From: Eisenbergiella sp900555195
Lineage (GTDB): Bacteria > Bacillota > Clostridia > Lachnospirales > Lachnospiraceae
Reading direction: 5' to 3'
DNA: 64,000 bases
Assembly: GCA_902492555.1 (NCBI GenBank)
Contig: CABUMH010000001.1
Coordinates: forward strand, 1 to 64,000
In this document: positions 45,452 through 53,557 of the stretch, one piece after another
Layout of the letters: each line of letters starts with the position of its first letter
How positions within the stretch are numbered: position 1 is the stretch's first letter
Notes under the pieces: model-generated
Told to the model about the DNA's origin: nothing
Seen by the model: the letters and a program-made list of their open reading frames with translations, nothing else
Databases searched by the model: none
Program-made: the position numbers and the translations under genes

Positions 45452-45508
45452 CGGAGATGGTGGGAGTCGAACCCACGCGCCCTTGCGGACCTATCGCATT
45501 TCGAGTCA
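45452..45508 (-). other. 3' fragment of a tRNA-Ser gene, presumed attachment site
   Basis: On the minus strand this reads from the anticodon loop CTCGAAA (anticodon CGA) through the long variable arm typical of tRNA-Ser to the T arm GTGGGTTCGACTCCCAC and the acceptor end CATCTCCG. The 5' half is absent: the sequence right of the anticodon loop does not form an anticodon stem, D arm or GGAGATG acceptor strand. A partial tRNA with its own terminator on the left and plasmid-type genes on the right is what an integrating element leaves at one end. The intact tRNA would lie at the far end, outside the window. Confidence 0.72.
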
Positions 45509-45562
45509 AGTCGTTTTTAGAGAATTTGTCGGAAGTTAAAAGAAGATAAAAAAAGATAGTGG

Positions 45563-45608
45563 AACGGAAAAAAATCCTCATAAACACTGGGTTTTTTTCC
45601 GTTTTTTT
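45563..45608 (+). terminator. Hairpin with T-run at the left end of the element
   Basis: AACGGAAAAAAATCC (45563-45577) pairs with GGGTTTTTTTCCGTT (45589-45603), one mismatch, loop 11, then TTTT. It insulates the element's first gene from the chromosome. The rest of 45513-45749 is AT-rich with a palindrome TGACACTGTGTCA at 45682-45694 and no gene. Confidence 0.6.
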
Positions 45609-45749
45609 GATTTTTTCCTGAACCCATGGGCCTTTTCGGAAATTTGTATTTTTTTTACTTGATTTTCATTTTGGGAAGAATTGACACTGTGTCAGGAAAG
45701 AACTCGCCACCTGCCAATGACAAAAAAACAGAGAATGCGAGGGAAGAAT

Positions 45750-46262
45750 ATGAATTTAAAGAAATGTTATTTCTCGATTTCGTCAAAATATCCTGATTAT
45801 GTAACTCAAAAGCAGTTAAGCGAAATTTGCGGGATTTGTTTAAAGACTGCTCACACGTGGGAACACAGCGGGAAGATTCCTTATCAGATTATATACGATG
45901 GATCAATCCGGCAGCATGCAATACGGCTGACAGATATTCTTTCTTACTTATACACGGAAGGGCTTCGTGAACCGGATCATCTGTCTGCGGATGCATTACG
46001 CACCTTTTATGAAAAAGAATTTTCTTATTTGCCGGATCTGCTTCTCCCGCAGGACATTTGTGAGATAACCGGATTTTCTGACAATACAGTCTGGAGATGG
46101 ATTGGATCCGGAAAACTGAAAGTTCTTCATTCAGGCAGAAAATTTGTTATTCCAAAGGAATTTTTTCTGAATTTTCTGATTTCTCCTACCTTTCGTAATA
46201 TTCGTCAAAAAACGGAGATTCAGAAAGCCCTGATGAAAAAATTCATTGAATCTTCTATGTGA
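45750..46262 (+). CDS. Helix-turn-helix (excisionase-like) protein 1
   Basis: 170 residues with two short MerR/excisionase-type helix-turn-helix segments (YVTQKQLSEICGICLKTAHTWEHSGKIP and LLLPQDICEITGFSDNTVWRWIGSGKL). It probably binds DNA as part of element control or excision. Start chosen at 45750 after GGGAAG; upstream in-frame ATGs have no site. The following gene has the same two-HTH plan. Confidence 0.7.
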   Translation: MNLKKCYFSISSKYPDYVTQKQLSEICGICLKTAHTWEHSGKIPYQIIYDGSIRQHAIRLTDILSYLYTEGLREPDHLSADALRTFYEKEFSYLPDLLLPQDICEITGFSDNTVWRWIGSGKLKVLHSGRKFVIPKEFFLNFLISPTFRNIRQKTEIQKALMKKFIESSM

Positions 46263-46282
46263 TTCGAGAAAGAAGGAATATT

Positions 46283-46909
46283 ATGGACGATCCTAAAATG
46301 TATAAAAAACTACTGAAACAATATCCGGAGGTTGTTTCCAAAGAGCAATTCCGGATCATGTGCCATATCAGTAAGCGCACCGCTTGCTATCTGCTGCAGT
46401 CCGGACTTGTCCCCTGCATACAGACCGGCAAGAAAAGCTGCAGCTATAAAATTCGTATGAAAGATATCATACATTATATGAAGCTTAGAGAAAGATATCC
46501 CGGAAGGTATAAGCCCCCAAAAGGATATTATATGGATACCTCCAGCACCAGCCATTGGCTTGCCATGCAAAACAGGGAATTGCCTCCTGGTGTAACAACA
46601 GCGAAATTGAAGAAATATTATTCAGAAAAAATTAAAGCCTACCCTGATCTGCTAAACGTTCGTCAGGTATCTGAGATAGCCGGGTATTGCACATCGGTCG
46701 TCCTAAAATGGATACACAGCCGTGAACTGCCTGCTCTCCCAGTAGGGAACTCCCATTTGGTACCAAAACATATTCTGATCGAATACATGGCAGGCGAGGC
46801 TTACAGAAACCGGATACCGAAGTCAAAAAAACAGTATGAAGACATAGGAGGATATTGGGTATGGGAACAGGAAAAATCATCATCGTTGCAAACCAAAAAG
46901 GAGGCGTAG
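46283..46909 (+). CDS. Helix-turn-helix (excisionase-like) protein 2
   Basis: 208 residues from the ATG at 46283 after AAGAAGGA. It repeats the plan of the previous protein: VVSKEQFRIMCHISKRTACYLLQSGLVP near the start and LLNVRQVSEIAGYCTSVVLKWIHSREL further on. It overlaps parA by about 49 bases. Such paired proteins are often seen just before ParA in RepA_N-type elements of gut Clostridia (from general knowledge). Exact role unknown. Confidence 0.68.
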   Translation: MDDPKMYKKLLKQYPEVVSKEQFRIMCHISKRTACYLLQSGLVPCIQTGKKSCSYKIRMKDIIHYMKLRERYPGRYKPPKGYYMDTSSTSHWLAMQNRELPPGVTTAKLKKYYSEKIKAYPDLLNVRQVSEIAGYCTSVVLKWIHSRELPALPVGNSHLVPKHILIEYMAGEAYRNRIPKSKKQYEDIGGYWVWEQEKSSSLQTKKEA

Positions 46910-47643
46910 CCAAAACAAGCACCGTCAGGAACCTTGCTTTTTCTCTGGCCGAAATGGGGAAAAGAGTGTTGGCTGTAGATTTTGATCCACAGTATAATCT
47001 GACTACCAGTTTTGGCGTATTGCAAAATCAGATTGAACATAACACCGGCCATTTAATCATGAAAATGCTCCTAGAAGAAAATCTGCCCGAGAAAGAAAAC
47101 TACATCCAAAGGATCGGATCCATTGATCTGCTTCCTTCCGGTCGTAATCTTACGGTCGCTGAGGTTAACCTGCTAATGACCCCAGACAGTGACAACTGTC
47201 TGTCAGAGCTCCTTGCTCCTCTTCAGCAATATTACGATTACATTATTGTTGACACCAATCCGGCGCTTGGAGCCCTGACCATTAATGCACTTGCCGCTGG
47301 TAATGAGGTCATCATTCCAGTGGATCCAGAATTATTCGCTCTTACCGGACTGCAGGCATTATTAGATACGATTCGCAAAATCAAAAGAAAATTAAATCCT
47401 GAAATCAGGATTACCGGAGTTCTTTTCACCAAATGCAATAAACGTACAACTCTATATCAACGGACTTACAGGCAGGTAACAGAAAGCTTTCAGTCATTAC
47501 CCATCTTTCATTGCCAGATTCCCCATACCATCAAAGTAGGGGATGCGAACAGCTATGGAATGAGTGTAATGGAACTGGACAAGTCCAATCCAGCAGCTTT
47601 AGCGTATCAGGAACTGGCAAAGGAGGTTTTACAAAATGGGTAA
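46861..47643 (+). CDS. parA: ParA-type partition ATPase
   Basis: 260 residues with the deviant Walker A motif KGGVAKTST, the VDFDPQYNLT segment and the DYIIVDTNPALG Walker B. Segregates the replicated element by an ATP-dependent DNA-bound gradient with ParB. ATG at 46861 is nine bases after GGAGG. It overlaps parB by eight bases, a usual partition operon. Confidence 0.92.
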   Translation: MGTGKIIIVANQKGGVAKTSTVRNLAFSLAEMGKRVLAVDFDPQYNLTTSFGVLQNQIEHNTGHLIMKMLLEENLPEKENYIQRIGSIDLLPSGRNLTVAEVNLLMTPDSDNCLSELLAPLQQYYDYIIVDTNPALGALTINALAAGNEVIIPVDPELFALTGLQALLDTIRKIKRKLNPEIRITGVLFTKCNKRTTLYQRTYRQVTESFQSLPIFHCQIPHTIKVGDANSYGMSVMELDKSNPAALAYQELAKEVLQNG

Positions 47644-48655
47644 AAAGACAATGCGAATCCAGTCTTTAGATGAACTGCTTGGATTGGAGCCGGAAGAAAT
47701 TTCTCCCCCCTTTTCCAATATTCCGCAAAGCAGCATCACCTTTCTTCCCCCTCAGGCGATCCGCTCGTTTCGGGAACATCCTTTCCATTTATACGAAGGG
47801 AAACGCCTGAAAGATCTGACAGAGAGTATTATGGAGAACGGCATTCTCAATCCGGTAATTGTCAGAAAAATAGAACCTGATGAAGGAGGATATGAATATG
47901 AAATGTTGGCCGGTCATAATCGTCAGCATGGCGCTATTATTGCCGGCCTGGAAACAATTCCATGCATTGTGAAAGAAAATATTTCGGACAGGGATGCGTG
48001 GGTATATGTCATTGAAACGAATGTGATCCAGCGATCCTTTACAGAATTATTTCCTTCCGAAAAAGCAGCCATACTCTTCCTTCGGTATTCAAAAGTTATC
48101 TCACAAGGAAAACGAAACGACATTATTCGGGAGATACAGGCTCTGGAGGAATCTCCGGAATTGCTGGAAGATGAGACATGTGGAAATCATTTCCACATGT
48201 CCAGGAACCGGGATAACATTGGAAAGGAATATGATCTGAGCGGACGTATGGTGGCTAATTATCTGCGTATCCATGATTTAATTCCAGGCCTGAAGCTTCG
48301 TATCGACAATGGTGAATTTTCGCTTATATCCGGCGTTTCTCTTTCCTTTTTACAGGAAACGGAACAGAACCTTGTTGATCAGGCATTAAACATCCTGGAG
48401 TGCCGGCTCGATAATAAAAAGGCATCTGCTCTGAGGAATGCCTCCGGAAATTTGACAGTTGATTCAGTCAAAAGCATACTTGTCGGAGAGACAAATGCCT
48501 CAAAGCAGCATTCAAGTTTGGCCGCGCCAAAGATAAAGCCATCCATATATAAAAAATATTTTTCCCCAGACATCAGTCCTGCCGAGTTTAACGATATCGT
48601 GGATGAAGCGTTGGCTCTCTACTTTTCGCAAAAAGGCGCGATTGAGAAAAGCTGA
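47636..48655 (+). CDS. parB: ParB-type partition protein
   Basis: 339 residues. ParB/sulfiredoxin fold with RSFREHPFHLYEGKRLKDLTESIMENGILNPVIVR and the nucleotide-binding LAGHNRQHGA. A helix-turn-helix region for the centromere follows (KEYDLSGRMVANYLRIHDL). An internal 25-base perfect palindrome in the gene may be its own binding site. Works with ParA just upstream. Confidence 0.9.
   Translation: MGKKTMRIQSLDELLGLEPEEISPPFSNIPQSSITFLPPQAIRSFREHPFHLYEGKRLKDLTESIMENGILNPVIVRKIEPDEGGYEYEMLAGHNRQHGAIIAGLETIPCIVKENISDRDAWVYVIETNVIQRSFTELFPSEKAAILFLRYSKVISQGKRNDIIREIQALEESPELLEDETCGNHFHMSRNRDNIGKEYDLSGRMVANYLRIHDLIPGLKLRIDNGEFSLISGVSLSFLQETEQNLVDQALNILECRLDNKKASALRNASGNLTVDSVKSILVGETNASKQHSSLAAPKIKPSIYKKYFSPDISPAEFNDIVDEALALYFSQKGAIEKS
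48176..48200 (+). promoter_or_regulatory. Perfect palindrome inside parB, candidate parS
   Basis: Two 12-base arms, ACATGTGGAAAT and its exact complement, flank a single C at 48188. A perfect 25-base palindrome in a coding region is unlikely by chance. ParB binding sites are palindromes of this kind and can lie in or next to the par genes. The link to this ParB is inference. Confidence 0.5.
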
Positions 48656-48691
48656 TGCCAGTTTTATATGAAGGTATAAGAGGAACAACAG

Positions 48692-49915
48692 ATGAATGAA
48701 ATGCAGTTTCAATATTTTTATGGCTCCCAGGCTGAACAGTTCAGTTTCTACAGGCTTCCCAAAGCTCTGATAATTGACCCCAAATTCAGCGGAATATCAA
48801 GTGATGCCAAAATTCTATACGGCGTCATGCTGGACAGGATGTCTTTATCCATTAAAAATCATTGGGTGGATTTAAAAAACAGAGTCTATATTATATTTAC
48901 ATTGGAAGACGTAATGGAAACCTTTGCCTGCAGCGAAAGAAAGGCGAGCCGACTCATGAATGAACTGGATTCCAGAACCGGTATCGGTCTGCTTGAAAAA
49001 AAGCGCCAGGGACTTGGGAAGCCCAATATCATTTATCTGAAAAACTTTATTTCCGAACCGGGCGCAACTGGTGCTTCAGTTGATACTGAATCTGATACGG
49101 AAGATCTGCAGGTCCAGAGTGGTCGGATTGTACAACTCCAGAGTTGCCAAAATTGGCAACTCTGCGAAACTGAAGTGCCGGAGGGAAATCCCGAATCTTC
49201 CACGAGCCTTCCTCAAACTCCGGATGAACAGCCGCCTGATCCTCAAATTGATTCAAAAAATCAGGTCTCCACATTCTATTCCGATACCCAGGCTTCTTCC
49301 CAGAGTGGCCAAATATGGCAACTCAAGACCTGCACGGATAAAGACGGTTTTGCTGCAAAAGAGTCTGGTTCGACTGAATCGTCCTGCCCCGTCCCCCAGA
49401 CCTGTCAAATTTGGCAGGTCAAGAGTTGCCAAAACGGTCCGATCCAGAGTTGCCAAAATTTACCACCTAATAAGACTGATAATAATTATACTGACACAAG
49501 CAAGACTGATTTTGTCTATCCATCTATCTATCCATCATCCGCCAGTCTTACTATGTCTGAATATACCCAGCTTATCAGGAAGCATGTCGAATACGACCTT
49601 TTAAAGCAGGAATACAGATATCCGGAAATTGCTTATCTGGATGAATTGATTGAGCTTATGGCAGAAACTCTCTGCATTGTCAAAGGCCCCGTTAAAATCG
49701 GGAATAGAACATACTCGCCAGAGATCATTCAGGAACGGCTTTTGTGCTTGGACGCATCACATTTCCGATATGTCATGGACAGTCTGCATAAAAACAGAAC
49801 CAGCGTTCGGAATATTAAAGCCTATCTGCTCGCAGTACTTTTAAATGCGCCATTGACAATAGACAACGCATATCGATCACAGGCAAATCACGATTTATAT
49901 GCTGCAGACGAATAA
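48692..49915 (+). CDS. repA: RepA_N-family replication initiator
   Basis: 407 residues. The N-terminal domain (FYRLPKALIIDPKFSGISSDAKILYGVMLDRM, LEDVMETFACSERKASRLMNEL) is the RepA_N winged helix of Gram-positive theta plasmids and related integrating elements. A low-complexity Ser/Gln-rich linker (about 125-265) encodes iteron-like repeats at the DNA level. The C-terminal domain (about 285-400) is variable and host-related in the family. It starts replication by binding the repeats in its own gene. Confidence 0.9.
   Translation: MNEMQFQYFYGSQAEQFSFYRLPKALIIDPKFSGISSDAKILYGVMLDRMSLSIKNHWVDLKNRVYIIFTLEDVMETFACSERKASRLMNELDSRTGIGLLEKKRQGLGKPNIIYLKNFISEPGATGASVDTESDTEDLQVQSGRIVQLQSCQNWQLCETEVPEGNPESSTSLPQTPDEQPPDPQIDSKNQVSTFYSDTQASSQSGQIWQLKTCTDKDGFAAKESGSTESSCPVPQTCQIWQVKSCQNGPIQSCQNLPPNKTDNNYTDTSKTDFVYPSIYPSSASLTMSEYTQLIRKHVEYDLLKQEYRYPEIAYLDELIELMAETLCIVKGPVKIGNRTYSPEIIQERLLCLDASHFRYVMDSLHKNRTSVRNIKAYLLAVLLNAPLTIDNAYRSQANHDLYAADE
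49113..49470 (+). repeat. Iteron-like repeats within repA, probable replication origin
   Basis: The unit CCAGAGTTGCCAAAATTGG and its inverted part GGCAACTC recur at about 49113-49137, 49138-49164, 49300-49324, 49396-49420, 49421-49440 and 49444-49466. Some copies are degenerate; the second is a near-perfect palindrome. RepA_N plasmids typically carry the origin inside the rep gene between its two domains, as here. Confidence 0.7.
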
Positions 49916-49917
49916 TT

Positions 49918-50172
49918 TGAATATTCTGGCGCTACAGTACCCTGATTCCGGAAAACTGAGTACCGACGTTCCGGACGTGGATACCGGTATTGATTGGCTT
50001 GTCTACCTTGCTCGGTATTCTCAACAATGTCAAGCCCAGAGCCACTTTGTGGTGCGAAGCAGGCTTGACATTGTTGAGAATACTGAGATAATGGTAGGCC
50101 CCAATCAGTCATTTTATTGCGGTACTCTTCGACCGGACTGTCGTCCATTTAGGACCGGAATATTCATAATTG
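49918..50172. repeat. Long imperfect inverted repeat downstream of repA
   Basis: A 22-base perfect inverted repeat (50015-50036 with 50062-50083) is the core of a larger imperfect one. TGATTGG/TACC blocks at 49990-50007 pair with 50094-50112, GAGTACCG near 49959 pairs with CGGTACTC near 50120, and TGAATATTC near 49918 pairs with GAATATTCA near 50160. The 367 bases between repA and the next gene hold no credible gene. It may be a terminus, transfer origin or structured RNA. Confidence 0.65.
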
Positions 50173-50282
50173 ATTTAAAATTTCAGACGCATAATGATTC
50201 ATATTTAACGGCAAGGACAGGAAAAGCATCCGCTTACCTGTCCTTCTGTTTTGCCAGATTAATGAAAGAAAGGGAAAAGATA

Positions 50283-50801
50283 ATGAACAAAAAAGCGAAT
50301 GAAAAAGAAAATTCCATTTACCATGACACTTGGATGCTTTTAAAGAAATACAGAGATGTTGTTTGGAGTCTTGAATTATCTGTCCAACAGGTACGCAACC
50401 AATTTCAAATCGAGTATGGAAGCACCGTGGACGAATTCCTTGATTCAATTTATTGCGCTGGAGCGGATATCGGAGGAAGCAATATTGAAAGGCATGCAAA
50501 AAGCATTGAACGAAGCAGAAATATGCTGCGGCTCCTTGATTCTTCGATTGAACTGCTCAGGAAAAAGCATAAATATGGAGAGGACTATTACTGGCTTTTA
50601 TATTATACATTTCTCTCTCCTCAAAAACTCCCCAATGTCGAGGAAGTGATTGAAAAACTGAGGCCTCATATCAGAGACATCAGCAATAGAACCTATTACC
50701 GGAGACGCCGGGAAGCGATTGAAGCGTTGAGTTCCGTGCTGTGGGGCTATACTTCCCAGGATAGTCTGAATGTGCTGGAACATTTCTTTCCCGAACACTG
50801 A
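50283..50801 (+). CDS. Sigma/ArpU-like helical regulator
   Basis: 172 residues from the ATG at 50283; the longer upstream frame runs through the inverted repeat and lacks a good start. All-helical. It ends in a helix-turn-helix-like segment ISNRTYYRRRREAIEALSSVLWGYTS, similar to phage-type late regulators of the ArpU group. It is the last rightward gene of the replication module. Function by resemblance only. Confidence 0.62.
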   Translation: MNKKANEKENSIYHDTWMLLKKYRDVVWSLELSVQQVRNQFQIEYGSTVDEFLDSIYCAGADIGGSNIERHAKSIERSRNMLRLLDSSIELLRKKHKYGEDYYWLLYYTFLSPQKLPNVEEVIEKLRPHIRDISNRTYYRRRREAIEALSSVLWGYTSQDSLNVLEHFFPEH

Positions 50802-51085
50802 TTCTATAAATGAAACCTTCAACCAGTAGCTTAACAAGAAATAAGGAATACAGGATTTCATTAGCAATTGTATAAGCTTAACATTCTCAATGCTCAGTTT
50901 GTGAGAATACAGCAAGCAGCTTTTCCAATTAGAAAAACATTTTTTATATTAATGGTGAATTAGAATAAAGATAAATAGAATATAACACTGTACACTTTCT
51001 ATGGCCGAGAACTTATGCTACTCCGCGCAGAGGGTATCTCTGCCCGGAGCAGCCCAAACCATATCTTATATCACAATGTTTCAGG
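50802..51085. other. Intergenic stretch with hairpins between convergent genes
   Basis: No gene seen. A strong hairpin at 51017-51053 (GCTACTCCGCGCAGAG against CTCTGCCCGGAGCAGC) lacks a T-run. A nine-base perfect stem at 51076-51106 (ATGTTTCAG/CTGAAACAT) encloses the stop codon of the minus-strand operon and may act as a weak terminator. Confidence 0.45.
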
Positions 51086-51763
51086 TCACACAAAATCTGA
51101 AACATCCTTACTTCCTGAAATCAGACAAAGCTCCCCCTTCTTTACTTTGTACTTATTCATAAAAAAATACTTTTCGTAAAAAAAATATATTTTCAAATAA
51201 TCTACTCTATATATATTCTTATCGGATGGTTCGAAAATATATGTATTCTCCTCCATCAATCTTGACAATCTGTTCAGGCCATCATCAACATCAGATAAAG
51301 AAATAATATAGTCATTCTCTTCGTCATAATTCGCTTCATATTGAAGAGGAACATTTATTAAATATTTCTCAATCCAATCAATATTATTTATATCACCTAA
51401 TCTTCGCAAGAATAGTTCTAATATAAACAATTGCAGAAAAAAGCAATCATATTCAAATTCTTTTTCAACTTGATATTTCCAAAGATTTGTATGCTTTTCA
51501 ATTTTTCCATTCCATCTTCCTTGCACGGTCTCATAAAATGAATCTAATATATTTCTTATTTGTTCTAAAGCATTTCCACTATTACCTATTATCTCTTCGT
51601 ATTCATTCAGCAAAGCAGTAAGATAGATAAGCTTTGCCAATCTATTACGTTCTACTAAACCAGGTTGAAAATTACTGTCTTTCTCATATATAGAATTTTT
51701 AAATATTTGAATCAAATCCAAGTATTGATTAACGCACCATTGTACAAATATTTTTACTTCCAT
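51086..51763 (-). CDS. Unknown helical protein, last gene of the putative defence operon
   Basis: About 225 residues, no membrane segment, signal peptide or recognised motif. Strongly helical and rich in Ile, Tyr, Asn and Glu (YLTALLNEYEEIIGNSG, FFLQLFILELFLRRLGDIN). I start at 51763 (MEVKIFVQW) because the upstream ATG overlaps the preceding gene. It belongs to the AT-rich operon by orientation and tight spacing. Confidence 0.62.
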   Translation of the reverse strand: MEVKIFVQWCVNQYLDLIQIFKNSIYEKDSNFQPGLVERNRLAKLIYLTALLNEYEEIIGNSGNALEQIRNILDSFYETVQGRWNGKIEKHTNLWKYQVEKEFEYDCFFLQLFILELFLRRLGDINNIDWIEKYLINVPLQYEANYDEENDYIISLSDVDDGLNRLSRLMEENTYIFEPSDKNIYRVDYLKIYFFYEKYFFMNKYKVKKGELCLISGSKDVSDFV

Positions 51764-51776
51764 ACCAGTCTCTCTT

Positions 51777-53525
51777 TCATTGAAAATAATTCTGTCTATA
51801 AATAAAGTCCATAACATCCCTTATATACTTCTTTTCTTTATTCAAATTTTTGCAAAGAATGTATCGCTTATTTGCCAATTCACGTTGTAACACTTCCCCT
51901 TCCATAGCAAAATACTGGGAAAAAAATTGAAATGCCTCTGTTGAAATATACTTATTTTTAAAATAATTATTCTCTAAAAAATAAGTTTCTAAACTTTTAA
52001 TAAATTTCCCATATTGCCTTTTATACTTTTCAGATACCATTTTCGAACAATTATAATATGCATAGACTGCGGCATAAAAAACCGTAAGATCATGTTCGAA
52101 CAGAATATCGCTGCTCTCTCCTAATTTAAAGCATCGTACAATTATATCTCCATCTTTTATCACACTGTTTGACAGGACTCCGGTATCCAGTGCTTTTAAG
52201 ATTATGCAGATAAGGCTTCTTTGAAACTGTGATTCATTGAGAAATGAACAATTTTCTTTTAAAAGGCTTTCTATCGTTTTCAAAGTTACAACCGCACTTG
52301 ATGCATTGCCATTTTCATTGCTAGTGAGATGATCTCTTTTTTGTATTGCAAGCCACCCCATAAACCATGACTCTATTTGGGGCATATCGAAATAATTTTT
52401 TTCATCTCTGCTAATATATTCACCTTGAGGTCTAGGTAATCGATTATAAAATTTTGAGATTGAAAAATTATTGAAAATTCTATCTATACTTTTCGAAAAC
52501 ACTTCATTGAACCCAATTGGGGAAAGGTTTTTATATAATTCCATTCTTGTTCCCGTGATAACTTCAGCATAATCTTGAAATACCTTTCCAATAAAGTAAC
52601 TTAAAGCATAGACTATAGACCTATATAATGTAATATAATCTTCGTCATCTTTTTCGTCACTATGTTTTTTGTAAATATAATCTAAAAAGGGGGTTTCTTG
52701 AAATAAAGAAATAAAATACTTCCAGCATTCTTTATATTCAACAGAACGCAACATAGCAAAAGGAGTAAAGCGACAAAATACCTTTGATTCTCCCTGCTCG
52801 TTTTCCTTTTTTTCATAACGGCATTTTATGACCAAACTTAGAAGCGCTTCTCCCATTACGTTCTTTAAATATTTATTATCATATATGAAGAAACCATTAT
52901 CGAATGATATATCTTTAATCTTTACTTTATAATCCGTAAACACCCAACCAGCATTATTTTCATTTATTAACTTCTCAAATGCTTCCTGGCAAATCTGAAC
53001 TTCCTTAAATACAGGCAAATCAATGACATAAGAATGCCTACTTTCTTGAATCGCCTGTAATTCTTTGATTACAAATTCCGACATTTGCGAATAAGTGAAT
53101 ACTTCTGCAAACATTCTTTTATATTCTTGAAAATCTGATTTATCAAAAAAACATGTGAGAGCTTTTGGCGTCATGGCGAATACGGCAATTGAAATATTCG
53201 GATTTAAAACTTTATCTCTTATTCTTTCAATAATCCGTAATAAAGTTTTTCCAGTATAGAGTGTATCATCTATTAATAATACTTTTTTACCATGTTCAAA
53301 GATAGAAAAATCCATCTCCTTTAAAATATCCCTATCTCTTAATTCTTGAACATTTAATTTATTATAGGGTATTCTATCCTCTTCCTTTTTATGCTCTTGA
53401 ATTATTTTTGTATAAAAATAGCACTTTCGTGAAATGAAAATAAAATAACTATATTCATCAGCCATTTCAACTAATTTCATGTAAAATTTTAAATATCTCT
53501 CATCTATCAGTCTGGGATCTATCAT
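51777..53525 (-). CDS. Phosphoribosyltransferase-like protein of the putative defence operon
   Basis: About 582 residues. An N-terminal type I phosphoribosyltransferase fold carries the PRPP loop VLLIDDTLYTGKT near residues 82-95, preceded by a hydrophobic strand and followed by helix LLRIIERI. The remaining 400 residues are helical and unassigned. No purine/pyrimidine salvage context exists. Stand-alone PRTase domains of this type occur in conflict systems and could make or transfer a nucleotide-derived signal or modify a target. ATG at 53525 after GGAGG; a TTG at 53531 is also in frame. Confidence 0.78.
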   Translation of the reverse strand: MIDPRLIDERYLKFYMKLVEMADEYSYFIFISRKCYFYTKIIQEHKKEEDRIPYNKLNVQELRDRDILKEMDFSIFEHGKKVLLIDDTLYTGKTLLRIIERIRDKVLNPNISIAVFAMTPKALTCFFDKSDFQEYKRMFAEVFTYSQMSEFVIKELQAIQESRHSYVIDLPVFKEVQICQEAFEKLINENNAGWVFTDYKVKIKDISFDNGFFIYDNKYLKNVMGEALLSLVIKCRYEKKENEQGESKVFCRFTPFAMLRSVEYKECWKYFISLFQETPFLDYIYKKHSDEKDDEDYITLYRSIVYALSYFIGKVFQDYAEVITGTRMELYKNLSPIGFNEVFSKSIDRIFNNFSISKFYNRLPRPQGEYISRDEKNYFDMPQIESWFMGWLAIQKRDHLTSNENGNASSAVVTLKTIESLLKENCSFLNESQFQRSLICIILKALDTGVLSNSVIKDGDIIVRCFKLGESSDILFEHDLTVFYAAVYAYYNCSKMVSEKYKRQYGKFIKSLETYFLENNYFKNKYISTEAFQFFSQYFAMEGEVLQRELANKRYILCKNLNKEKKYIRDVMDFIYRQNYFQ

Positions 53526-53557
53526 TTTCAATATGCCTCCACCTGTTTCGATTTGCC

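Noticed and set aside
45452..45540. Complete tRNA-Ser gene
   Set aside because: The 5' half (acceptor strand, D arm and 5' anticodon stem) is missing and cannot be found nearby.
45396..45587. Small minus-strand frame over the tRNA-Ser fragment
   Set aside because: It is explained by the tRNA remnant and A/T runs; no ribosome site.
49113..49470. CRISPR-like array in repA
   Set aside because: Units are unevenly spaced, partly palindromic and lie within a coding region; iterons explain them and no cas genes are present.
49888..50282. Coding frames on both strands through the gap after repA
   Set aside because: They mirror the two arms of the long inverted repeat and lack ribosome sites.
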